A DNA stretch of 36,791 nucleotides from a virus, in IMG/VR virus record IMGVR_UViG_3300023284_000800, positions 1 to 36,791 of that record; one strand, 5' to 3'. Positions 27,252 through 33,672 of this stretch are shown piece after piece (the stretch's first letter is position 1; each line of letters begins with the position of its first letter). The position numbers were made by a program, and so were the translations under genes. The notes beneath the pieces were generated by a model. The model saw only the letters and a program-made list of their open reading frames with translations. It had not been told where the DNA came from and searched no databases.

Positions 27252-27951
27252 CGGAGACGGCTGGCTTACCTATAACGTGAAGTTTGGGGAGCCCAACTTT
27301 GGGCACGTATTCCCTTGCAGCTGCACCGGTTGGTATGAAGGCGTTGAAAGGGATCGGATGCGCGAGCAGGATTTTGAAAACTTTCCGCACAAAAAAGCTC
27401 CAAGAAATTTCAAAAATTTTGAGCAAAATACTTCGCAGCGCGTTGAACTTTTTGAAAAAATATTTTCATGGGCGCAAGATTCTGACCGCGCGCACCTGTT
27501 GTCTCTGGCGGGTCCGAACGGCACCGGAAAGTCCCACGCACTGGAGAGTTTAGCCCGACATTTTTTTGACCAGGGATGGACGGTCCAGTTCCACAGCATG
27601 GGAAAACTGGCCGCTGAATTCCGTGGTCTAGTAGCGGAAAAGAAAAGCCTAGATGAAAAATATGCCAACCTCGCGGTGCCGGAGCTCCTAGTAGTCGATG
27701 ACATCACCGAGCGCGGCACCGATTTTACAGCGGAGGTCCTGGAGGTAATCCTGGAGCCTCGCTACCAGGGACGCGGCTATATGATCGTCGCCACGAATAT
27801 CCCGGATACGGTGATGGCCGAGGTCTGGGGGTTCCGGATTACCGATCGGGTGTTCGACCTCCACTCCGGCGACACGGAGCTAATCTATACGGCTGGCAAG
27901 AGCGCCAGGACCGGCCGCCACTGGCTGGAAATCAAGAGGAAAGTGAGATGA
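27124..27951 (+). CDS. DnaC-like AAA+ helicase loader (275 aa)
   Basis: AGGAGG (27112-27117) is six bases before ATG 27124; earlier in-frame starts lack such a site. An N-terminal CPKC / CSC zinc motif (residues 39-67) precedes the AAA+ core: Walker A GPNGTGKS (130-137), Walker B LLVVDD (188-193), sensor-1 ATN (223-225). It would load the host DnaB-type helicase at the origin. A segment of about 110 bp (27370-27480) before Walker A is strikingly AT-rich and uses different codons from its surroundings. Confidence 0.9.
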   Translation: MESLGEILSRIVNTQDRPRLTLQQVSELVTAEGDGLAECPKCSGDGWLTYNVKFGEPNFGHVFPCSCTGWYEGVERDRMREQDFENFPHKKAPRNFKNFEQNTSQRVELFEKIFSWAQDSDRAHLLSLAGPNGTGKSHALESLARHFFDQGWTVQFHSMGKLAAEFRGLVAEKKSLDEKYANLAVPELLVVDDITERGTDFTAEVLEVILEPRYQGRGYMIVATNIPDTVMAEVWGFRITDRVFDLHSGDTELIYTAGKSARTGRHWLEIKRKVR

Positions 27952-28148
27952 TTACACTCTACCATGTATGTAAGAACCTCCAGGCCCTTTCCCAAGCTGT
28001 TAGAGGGAAGGCTATCGAGCCTGGAATGGACGAGTATATTGTGCTGCAGATGGTAGTAGAAGTAATGTTAGAACAAGTCATCTGCCCGGCGGCGGCCCTT
28101 GAAAAAGTGGCGGATATGATCGCCATCCGCCGAGAGGAGGTTATGTAA
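27948..28148 (+). CDS. Small helical protein (66 aa)
   Basis: ATGA overlaps the loader stop and the next gene starts at TAATG. The protein is helical with YIVLQMVVEVMLEQVICP and ALEKVADMIAIRREEV. No motif is recognised. Its place in the replication block suggests an accessory role. Confidence 0.6.
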   Translation: MITLYHVCKNLQALSQAVRGKAIEPGMDEYIVLQMVVEVMLEQVICPAAALEKVADMIAIRREEVM

Positions 28149-28387
28149 TGACGGGACCGAAGGGACCCTACACTAAAATCCGGGACGGGCTCTACAAGGA
28201 CGCTAATGGCAGCCTGGTTATCAAGATTGAGGACATTTTACTAGCCGCCCGAGTTCCGGATACACCGGAGAATCGGGAGCTCGCCTGGCAGGTCTTCAAA
28301 GATATGGGGCTGGCCAAGCCCGGCACCATGATTCGGACTCCGGACGATCCGACTTGGTATAGGGTAGGTGAGATTGATGGACCTTAG
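28148..28387 (+). CDS. Hypothetical protein (79 aa)
   Basis: TAATG couples it to the previous gene, with GAGAGGAGG upstream. It opens with GPYTKIRDGLYKDANGSLVI and has a helical region with ENRELAWQVFKDMGL. The end overlaps the next small gene by 11 bases. Function unknown. Confidence 0.62.
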   Translation: MTGPKGPYTKIRDGLYKDANGSLVIKIEDILLAARVPDTPENRELAWQVFKDMGLAKPGTMIRTPDDPTWYRVGEIDGP

Positions 28388-28505
28388 AGGGTGGACCGAT
28401 ATAGAGCTCGTCAAACTACAGGCGGAGCTCCGGAAATACCCAGTGGACCGAGAGCTGCTAAACGAGGTATTACGCGAACTCGGACGGCGGGAGAAGGGGA
28501 AATGA
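28377..28505 (+). CDS. Helical microprotein (42 aa)
   Basis: ATG 28377 lies within the end of the previous gene with GTGAG upstream, and TGA overlaps the next ATG (ATGA at 28502). The text ELVKLQAELRKYP, ELLNEVLRELGRREKG is amphipathic helix throughout, like a short hairpin of two helices. The coupling at both ends supports it. Function unknown. Confidence 0.55.
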   Translation: MDLRGWTDIELVKLQAELRKYPVDRELLNEVLRELGRREKGK

Positions 28506-28801
28506 AGGGAAGGGAGCCAGAATACGAGTTTCCAGGTATGAGACGATACAACCCTAGGATTGGAAAGGTTATGCCGGAATGTAGATCGTGCGGAGCTCCC
28601 ATCCGGTGGGAAAAACAGAAATCCGGTAAGATGATGCCGGTCAACACTACAGCTGTCTATGTTGCGGATAGTGCTGATGACCCTGGGAAAAGGTACGAGC
28701 CGGGGACCTCGCACTTCGCCACCTGTCCGAACGCGGCCGGCCACCGGCAGGATACCCGCGAGAGGCTACAAGAAGGTATGGAGGGTCGCCGTGGCGAGTA
28801 A
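28502..28801 (+). CDS. Zinc-finger phage protein (99 aa)
   Basis: ATGA coupling upstream. ECRSCGAPIRWEKQKSGK, then MMPVN and SHFATCPNAAGHR, follow the order of a widely distributed small phage zinc protein (CxxCG, later a C...H pair). It would bind one zinc. Its end overlaps the next gene, which begins at GTG 28791. Confidence 0.75.
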   Translation: MKGREPEYEFPGMRRYNPRIGKVMPECRSCGAPIRWEKQKSGKMMPVNTTAVYVADSADDPGKRYEPGTSHFATCPNAAGHRQDTRERLQEGMEGRRGE

Positions 28802-29066
28802 AGCGGATTACGTTAAATCCCAGCCGCAAAGTCGGGCCCATGAGTGCCATTGGGCAGGGTGTACCCAGCAGGTTCCACCGGCTATGTGGGGATGTAGACG
28901 GCACTGGTTTAAGTTGCCGCTCGGGATCAGGAATAAAATCTGGGCGGCCTATCGACCAGGCCAGGAAAGCGATATGAGACCTTCCAGGGAATATGTGATT
29001 GCCGCTAGGGATGCTCAGCATTGGATAAAAATGGAGGAGTTCACAGGAGAGGATCGTCGTGGCTAG
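28791..29066 (+). CDS. Conserved small phage protein (91 aa)
   Basis: GTG 28791 follows GGAGGG and overlaps the previous gene by 11 bases. The sequence HECHWAGCTQQVPPAMWGC, RHWFKLPLGIRNKIWAAYRPG and PSREYVIAARDAQHWI follows a well-conserved small phage family with a metal-binding CxxxxC...C pattern. Its role is unknown; it usually lies near replication genes. Confidence 0.8.
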   Translation: MASKADYVKSQPQSRAHECHWAGCTQQVPPAMWGCRRHWFKLPLGIRNKIWAAYRPGQESDMRPSREYVIAARDAQHWIKMEEFTGEDRRG

Positions 29067-29322
29067 TCCTGAGTGGGAGGAAATGTTCGCGGCCTGTATG
29101 GACAATATTCGGGTCCGCCTTCAGGACAAAGAGGTTACGCCCTGGGCGCTAGTAGCCACTGACAGTGAAGGGAGTTACTATCTCCTGGCGCTTAACAGCG
29201 CCAGCCCCTACTTCGTCCAAAGGCTCCTGGTACAGACCGTGATCAAGCTACAGCAGTGGGTAGACCGGCATCCCCAGTTTGTCCAGATTCCGGAAGACCC
29301 GGAGGGAGGACCTAAAGAATGA
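29059..29322 (+). CDS. Hypothetical protein (87 aa)
   Basis: GTG 29059, with GAGAGGA upstream, overlaps the preceding gene by eight bases. A strand-rich middle (WALVATDSEGSYYLLAL) and helix (YFVQRLLVQTVIKLQQWVD) suggest a compact alpha/beta fold. It ends in an ATGA overlap with the resolvase gene. Not recognised. Confidence 0.65.
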   Translation: MASPEWEEMFAACMDNIRVRLQDKEVTPWALVATDSEGSYYLLALNSASPYFVQRLLVQTVIKLQQWVDRHPQFVQIPEDPEGGPKE

Positions 29323-29831
29323 AATTAGTAGCGATAGACCCAGGGACCCACATTACCGGCTATGCGATATTTAGTGACTACAGGGGGGAGCTATCTCAGG
29401 CCCTGGCGGAGTATATCCCCTTACGATCCTTCGGGTCGATCAAGCCGCCCAAAGCTATGCAGTTCGAGGACCGATTAAAGTTCATCATGGATTCGGTTAA
29501 CCAGTTGATCCCAGTGGATATCGTGGTCTGTGAGGCCCAGCCGACTATGAAGGGAAGGGTCTCCCCGGAGCTCGCCGTCTTGATCCGCCGGTTTAGACGG
29601 TGGGCTAGCTACTCGCTAAAAGTACCCTGGGAGCCGATCAATACCCAGACGGTCACGGCCGCTATGCGTAGGCACATCGGGAATCCGGCGACAGGGATCA
29701 AGAGGAAGCCCCCGATGACGCGAGCCTTGGCGATCCAGAAAATCTACGGGATCGATCCAGATGGGGTATCCCAGGACGTAATTGACGCGGTGGCCGTTGG
29801 CCGGGCCTTCCTCGAAAAAGGCCATCTGTGA
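29319..29831 (+). CDS. RuvC-like Holliday-junction resolvase (170 aa)
   Basis: The RNase H-fold active-site residues are in place: D7 in VAIDPGTHITGYA, E72 in VVCEAQ, and D153/D156 in SQDVIDAVAVG, close to the spacing of RuvC. The length of 170 aa is normal for RuvC. In phages such enzymes clear branched DNA before packaging, and it lies upstream of the terminase genes accordingly. ATGA couples it to the previous gene. Confidence 0.9.
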   Translation: MKLVAIDPGTHITGYAIFSDYRGELSQALAEYIPLRSFGSIKPPKAMQFEDRLKFIMDSVNQLIPVDIVVCEAQPTMKGRVSPELAVLIRRFRRWASYSLKVPWEPINTQTVTAAMRRHIGNPATGIKRKPPMTRALAIQKIYGIDPDGVSQDVIDAVAVGRAFLEKGHL

Positions 29832-30006
29832 CCACTGCGGCGGCCGGTTGGCCCACTGGCTGGACGAATATGGGTCGTTCGACCAGTGCCTAAACTGTGC
29901 CCGAATTTACTACGATAGGCCCTTTCGGCATCTGAAGGGGCAGGGAGATAGTCCGAAAAGTGGGAAGCGGAAACCGACCGACCCAGGAGCTCCGGATTCC
30001 CTGTGA
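29797..30006 (+). CDS. Zinc-ribbon protein (69 aa)
   Basis: TTG 29797 (or TTG 29782) opens this frame inside the end of the resolvase gene; no ATG is available and no strong ribosome site is seen, so the start is uncertain. CDHCGGRLAHWLDEYGS and QCLNCARIYYDR form a clear CxxCG...CxxC zinc ribbon, followed by a basic, proline-containing tail. Function unknown. Confidence 0.6.
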   Translation: MAGPSSKKAICDHCGGRLAHWLDEYGSFDQCLNCARIYYDRPFRHLKGQGDSPKSGKRKPTDPGAPDSL

Positions 30007-30265
30007 GGGGACCTATACCCATTATACTTGGCGATATTCCGGTGACGGCCCCATGAACGCCTTTAAGTACCGGAAGGACCTTGCGGTAACTATCCCCTGC
30101 CCGGCCCTATCCGGTGGGCAGTCGGTCTACTTCCATGGAAACGACTTAACTCCAGAGGTCCACTTTTGGTGCGCCCAGCACCTATCTACGATCAAGACGG
30201 GGAACGATTACCAAGGCTGGATCGCAACCTGTCTATTCGAGGAGATTGAGGGAACGGAAAAATGA
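29960..30265 (+). CDS. Hypothetical cysteine/histidine protein (101 aa)
   Basis: GTG 29960 has GGGAGA upstream; ATG 30053 is the alternative start. Residues 15-60 hold CEGTYTHYTWRYSGDG and IPCPALSGGQSVYFHGNDL; the end has HFWCAQHLSTI and ATCLFEEIEG. Several Cys/His residues could form a metal site. It ends in an ATGA overlap with the small terminase gene. Confidence 0.6.
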   Translation: MGSGNRPTQELRIPCEGTYTHYTWRYSGDGPMNAFKYRKDLAVTIPCPALSGGQSVYFHGNDLTPEVHFWCAQHLSTIKTGNDYQGWIATCLFEEIEGTEK

Positions 30266-30795
30266 CAACTGAGTTGTCGCAAACAGAAACGCCGGTTGTC
30301 AATTTACGGGAGCGGAGATCCATAATCGGCCGACTCTATATCAGGGGGCAGAAAGTACGGGCCATCCTCCGAGCCCTCCAGTCCCAGGGACACAATATCA
30401 ATATCCGGACCGTCTATCGTGACATAGAGCTCCTGAAAGCGGAGTGGCGCGAGGAGCTCCTCACCAATCCGGTGGCTACCAGGGCCAAGGAATTGGCCCA
30501 GATAGACGAGATAATTGCGGAGTGCTGGATTAAGTATTCGGCCGCTGGGCGAGCACAGGGAGATATTAAGTGGCTCGCGGAAATCCGAGCCTGGGCCGTC
30601 CGTAAGGCCAAGCTCCTGGGGCTGGACATCAAGAACGGGCCAGGGAGCTCCGAGGATAACCCGCTGTTTACCCAAGCCGTAATGCCGGAGGGCGAGGTAG
30701 ACTTGAGCCAGCTAACCGACGACCAGCTAGAGGAAATCTGTGGGATCGTAGAGGCGACCCGGACGATTAGGGGAGGTTATGAGAATCAGAGTTAA
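30262..30795 (+). CDS. Terminase small subunit-like protein (177 aa)
   Basis: An N-terminal helix-turn-helix (RSIIGRLYIRGQKVRAILRA, NINIRTVYRDIELLK) would recognise the packaging site, a helical central domain (AKELAQIDEIIAECW) would oligomerise, and the C-terminus (LTDDQLEEICGIVEATRT) would contact the large subunit. The gene lies 0.6 kb before the large subunit with small genes between. This layout agrees with TerS, though sequence similarity cannot be measured here. Confidence 0.75.
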   Translation: MTTELSQTETPVVNLRERRSIIGRLYIRGQKVRAILRALQSQGHNINIRTVYRDIELLKAEWREELLTNPVATRAKELAQIDEIIAECWIKYSAAGRAQGDIKWLAEIRAWAVRKAKLLGLDIKNGPGSSEDNPLFTQAVMPEGEVDLSQLTDDQLEEICGIVEATRTIRGGYENQS

Positions 30796-31027
30796 GGGCC
30801 CATCAGGTAAAACACTCTATGACGGCCCTTGTTCCGGTATACCACAACCGGGAGAATATATAAAGCTAGCAGATCAAGGGAGTTTCCGCATACTGAATGT
30901 AGGCCCCATTCCGAGTCCGGATTACATGCTATTGGAAGTCATTTCAGAAGAGGATCCGTTCCAGGATGTTCGGGATTTCCTAGAGGGTCGCCGCCGCCAA
31001 AACGACCGTGGGCACGGCGACACGTAA
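30779..31027 (+). CDS. Hypothetical protein between terminase genes (82 aa)
   Basis: GGGGAGG precedes ATG 30779, which lies within the end of the small terminase gene. Beta-rich N-terminus (RIRVKGPSGKTLYDGPCSG, SFRILNVGPIPS, YMLLEVIS) suggests a small barrel with an acidic-basic tail. TAATG joins it to the next gene. Function unknown. Confidence 0.62.
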   Translation: MRIRVKGPSGKTLYDGPCSGIPQPGEYIKLADQGSFRILNVGPIPSPDYMLLEVISEEDPFQDVRDFLEGRRRQNDRGHGDT

Positions 31028-31140
31028 TGCCAGCGAAGAGACGCTGTATCTACTGCGGATTCCCAGGGACCCTAGAACAGCTTGCCGCCCACTACCTGGA
31101 GAAGCACCGCCAGCCCAACGAGATTATGACGAGGCGTTAG
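31027..31140 (+). CDS. Single C2H2-type zinc-finger microprotein (37 aa)
   Basis: ATG 31027 overlaps the preceding TAA. The whole protein is CIYCGFPGTLEQLAAHYLEKH with basic ends, i.e. C-x2-C-x11-H-x5-H, a near-classical C2H2 finger with the knuckle, aromatic/leucine core and recognition helix. It is encoded two bases before the next gene and 0.27 kb before the large terminase; DNA binding in packaging or transcription is plausible. Confidence 0.65.
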   Translation: MPAKRRCIYCGFPGTLEQLAAHYLEKHRQPNEIMTRR

Positions 31141-31142
31141 CG

Positions 31143-31409
31143 ATGACAATGATTCGAGTAATAGCGGACGGCGATGATGCCTGGGTAGACCTGAAGGGGT
31201 GGGTCGAATCCGGGGACCCAAGGTTAATCATGGCAATGGGAAGTACCACTAGGTGGCAGCTAAGTTATCTGGAAGCGGGGATGGAATCTGGAAGTGCTAG
31301 CATCGGATTGAGGTTAGACCTTCCCGATGGGCGTGTGGTGCTCGCAGAGACATCCTGGGGAGCTTTGCAAATGGCATTTGCTGCGCTAAAGGGTAGGTCC
31401 GAACGATGA
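31143..31409 (+). CDS. Hypothetical protein before TerL, paralogue of 311-613 (88 aa)
   Basis: ATG 31143 or 31149. The C-terminal half contains LRLDLPDGRVVL followed by a hydrophobic helix (GALQMAFAALKG), like the protein at 311-613. ATGA overlap links it to the large terminase. The duplicated pattern flanks the packaging and head genes on the circle. No known family. Confidence 0.68.
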   Translation: MTMIRVIADGDDAWVDLKGWVESGDPRLIMAMGSTTRWQLSYLEAGMESGSASIGLRLDLPDGRVVLAETSWGALQMAFAALKGRSER

Positions 31410-32773
31410 CGCTAGCTACTATCTCCAAGGATGCCATTGGGTCTGTCTACGAAGAGGCCAGGAGACGGCTTGCCGCGAGCCAGCCGATTACGTTTATGGA
31501 GGATGTTCTGGGAGCTAATTTCTTCCCGCTACAAGAGGAAATGGTTTTCTCAGTAGCAGATAATCGGGCAACCTCCGTGGTCGGCGCAAACTCTAGCGGA
31601 AAGGATTACGCTGCTGGCCGGATAATCCTCTGGTGGCTTTATACCCATACGGAGGCCCTGGTAGTGCTTAACGCACCTACCCACCGCCAGGTTTCTGAAA
31701 TCGTCTGGAGGGAATCCCGCCGAGCCTTCCAGACGAGGAAATTAGAGCTCCCTGGACGGATGTATGAGAAGGCACCCAAGTACGAGATTAGTCCTTGGCG
31801 GTACGCGATCGGATTCTCTACCGACCGGCCGACGAATCTTACAGGCTTCCATAGTCCTCACCTACTCCTCATAATCTCAGAGGCCCACGGTGTTCCCCAG
31901 CCGGATATCGAGGCGCTCAAGCTCCTGAATCCGGAGCGGACACTGATGACAGGGAACGCCCTAAGCTCGTCCGGCGAGTTTTTTGATGCCCATAATGGGG
32001 CGTCCGCGGATCGCTATAACACGATCAAAATTAGCGCCTTTGACACCCCGAATTTCCAGGGGCGGGGGATCACACATCCTGGGCTAGTGACTCCCCAGGA
32101 CGCAGAGGAAAAGAGGCAAGACTGGGGAGAAGATTCCCCGCTTTACCGTTCTAGCGTTAAGGCTGAATGGTCGGGGGACAGCGATGACCAAATTGTCAGT
32201 ATGACCGATGCCCAAGCCGCCCTTGATCGGGACCTCACATCGGAAGCGGCCGCCGTCCTCGGTGTCGACGTAGCCCGGTTTGGGAGTGATGAGGCGGTAA
32301 TCTATAAGCGCCGTGGCCCGGTAGCCAGAAAGGTATGGTCGGCTAGGTCCTGTACCACCACTCAAGTCGTCGTAGCAGTACAGGACCAGATAAAAAAGGA
32401 TTCGACTATTGAAAGGGTGACAGTAGACGGAGTAGGTGTCGGAGCAGGGGTCGTGGATCGGTGCCGAGAGACAATATCAGTGCCCGTCGTGGACTTCCAA
32501 GGCGGAGCCAGAGCGATGAATCCCCGGAGATACTTCAACATTACCGCCGAGGTGTGGTGGGAAATGCGGAAGGCTTTCCAGGAAGGGAACCTGGACATTA
32601 CTGACAAGGCGCTAGTCGCCCAGGTGACTAGCCGTAAATTTAAGATCAGGAGCGACCGCCTTATCCAGCTAGAATCTAAGGAAGAAATCAAGCAACGAGG
32701 AGGACGGTCCCCAGACGAGGCCGACGCTCTCGCCATGACCTACCGGCCGACGCGGGGATGGCACCCGCTGTGA
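31406..32773 (+). CDS. Terminase large subunit
   Basis: The 455-aa packaging motor has an N-terminal ATPase (Walker A GANSSGKD, residues 60-67, with D in place of the usual S/T; Walker B LLLIISE, 153-159) and a C-terminal RNase H-like nuclease with acidic residues in GVDVARFGSDE (D288), VDGVGVG (D341) and SPDEADALAM (D437/D440). ATGA couples it to the previous gene and TGATG to the next. It would translocate and cut the concatemer. Confidence 0.94.
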   Translation: MTLATISKDAIGSVYEEARRRLAASQPITFMEDVLGANFFPLQEEMVFSVADNRATSVVGANSSGKDYAAGRIILWWLYTHTEALVVLNAPTHRQVSEIVWRESRRAFQTRKLELPGRMYEKAPKYEISPWRYAIGFSTDRPTNLTGFHSPHLLLIISEAHGVPQPDIEALKLLNPERTLMTGNALSSSGEFFDAHNGASADRYNTIKISAFDTPNFQGRGITHPGLVTPQDAEEKRQDWGEDSPLYRSSVKAEWSGDSDDQIVSMTDAQAALDRDLTSEAAAVLGVDVARFGSDEAVIYKRRGPVARKVWSARSCTTTQVVVAVQDQIKKDSTIERVTVDGVGVGAGVVDRCRETISVPVVDFQGGARAMNPRRYFNITAEVWWEMRKAFQEGNLDITDKALVAQVTSRKFKIRSDRLIQLESKEEIKQRGGRSPDEADALAMTYRPTRGWHPL

Positions 32774-33108
32774 TGTATTGCGGCTGCTGGGAGTGTAAAC
32801 AGAGGCTGGCACCCACCATGTGGCGACACCCTATAACCAATGACCTTATGCACGGAGTTATGATAGTGGAAAAACATGAATTGGCCCCAAAGCTGACCCC
32901 ATTGAGTGGCGGCTGGGAATACGAGACGAGCGACTTTGAGGACGGCTATATCCTCTACGGCCCCGCTCGTCGCCCAGTAGTGACCACTCATGGGGTAATT
33001 CTTAGGTTTCCAACGGTCCTATCTATGCGGGTATGGCTTCGAGATCACCAGGGACAGCCTGAACCTTTCGCCCCTCCGTTCCGAGATCGTATTGTCCCGC
33101 CTAGCTGA
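32773..33108 (+). CDS. Cysteine-motif protein after TerL (111 aa)
   Basis: TGATG at the terminase stop gives ATG 32773. CGCWECKQRLAP near the N-terminus is a CxCxxC motif. The rest is beta-rich with DLMHGVMIVEKHELAPK and GYILYGPARRPV. It overlaps nothing else of note and precedes another zinc-type gene. Function unknown. Confidence 0.65.
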   Translation: MYCGCWECKQRLAPTMWRHPITNDLMHGVMIVEKHELAPKLTPLSGGWEYETSDFEDGYILYGPARRPVVTTHGVILRFPTVLSMRVWLRDHQGQPEPFAPPFRDRIVPPS

Positions 33109-33118
33109 GAGGCTACTA

Positions 33119-33412
33119 ATGCCCTATATCCAGCTTGATTATGTCGAGTCTGACCACGACGGGCTTGAGCTCGTAGACCACCTTTGCTCGCGCGATTATT
33201 GTGGGAGGGCGACCCCTCCTCGGGTGGGGCATACCCGTCTCCATTTGGTATGCCTCTCGACGTGTCGGGGTAAAATGCACATTAGGGGAAGTGGTCAACC
33301 GACCTCGGAAACCTTCCTCCGATACTGGGAGTGCTGGGTTTGTAAGCGCAAAGCCAGGACCACACACTTACCGGATTCGTTAGTTATCAAGTTGCTGGGG
33401 AGGGCAAAATGA
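33119..33412 (+). CDS. Zinc-type protein before portal (97 aa)
   Basis: GAGAGG lies seven bases before ATG 33119. CSRDYCG, CLSTCRGKMHIRG and YWECWVCKRK provide three cysteine pairs, enough for one or two zinc sites. It ends in ATGA overlap with the next gene. No family recognised. Confidence 0.65.
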   Translation: MPYIQLDYVESDHDGLELVDHLCSRDYCGRATPPRVGHTRLHLVCLSTCRGKMHIRGSGQPTSETFLRYWECWVCKRKARTTHLPDSLVIKLLGRAK

Positions 33413-33672
33413 GAGGGCACAAAGATAGAATCCAGGCCAAGGATATACCGGAAATTGAAGTCCTATTGGCATGTAGGCGATGGATGGATAGCCCTGGGAC
33501 CAAGGGGGCCGGCTATCAACTAGCCGAGAAGTACCCGTTAAAGGTGGTGCAAGCCAAAATGGGAAAGCTGGATACGTTCATAGAGTATGGCGTATCGGAG
33601 ATGGTCTGCTGGCTTACCCCGGCGGGTGAGGAGCGCCTTTCCAACTTGTTACAGGTAAACGCAGATGCCTAA
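33409..33672 (+). CDS. Winged-helix-like small protein (87 aa)
   Basis: Coupled to the previous gene by ATGA and overlapping the portal start by eight bases. IPEIEVLLACRRWMDSPG, YQLAEKYPLKVVQAKMGKL and CWLTPAGEERLSNLL suggest three helices and a C-terminal wing with the LTPAGxExL pattern common in winged-helix proteins. It may bind DNA near the packaging machinery, but no family can be named. Confidence 0.62.
   Translation: MRGHKDRIQAKDIPEIEVLLACRRWMDSPGTKGAGYQLAEKYPLKVVQAKMGKLDTFIEYGVSEMVCWLTPAGEERLSNLLQVNADA

Noticed and set aside
26839-27951. 370-aa helicase loader starting inside the initiator gene
   Set aside because: The upstream part is an out-of-frame reading of the initiator; AGGAGG before ATG 27124 marks the true start.
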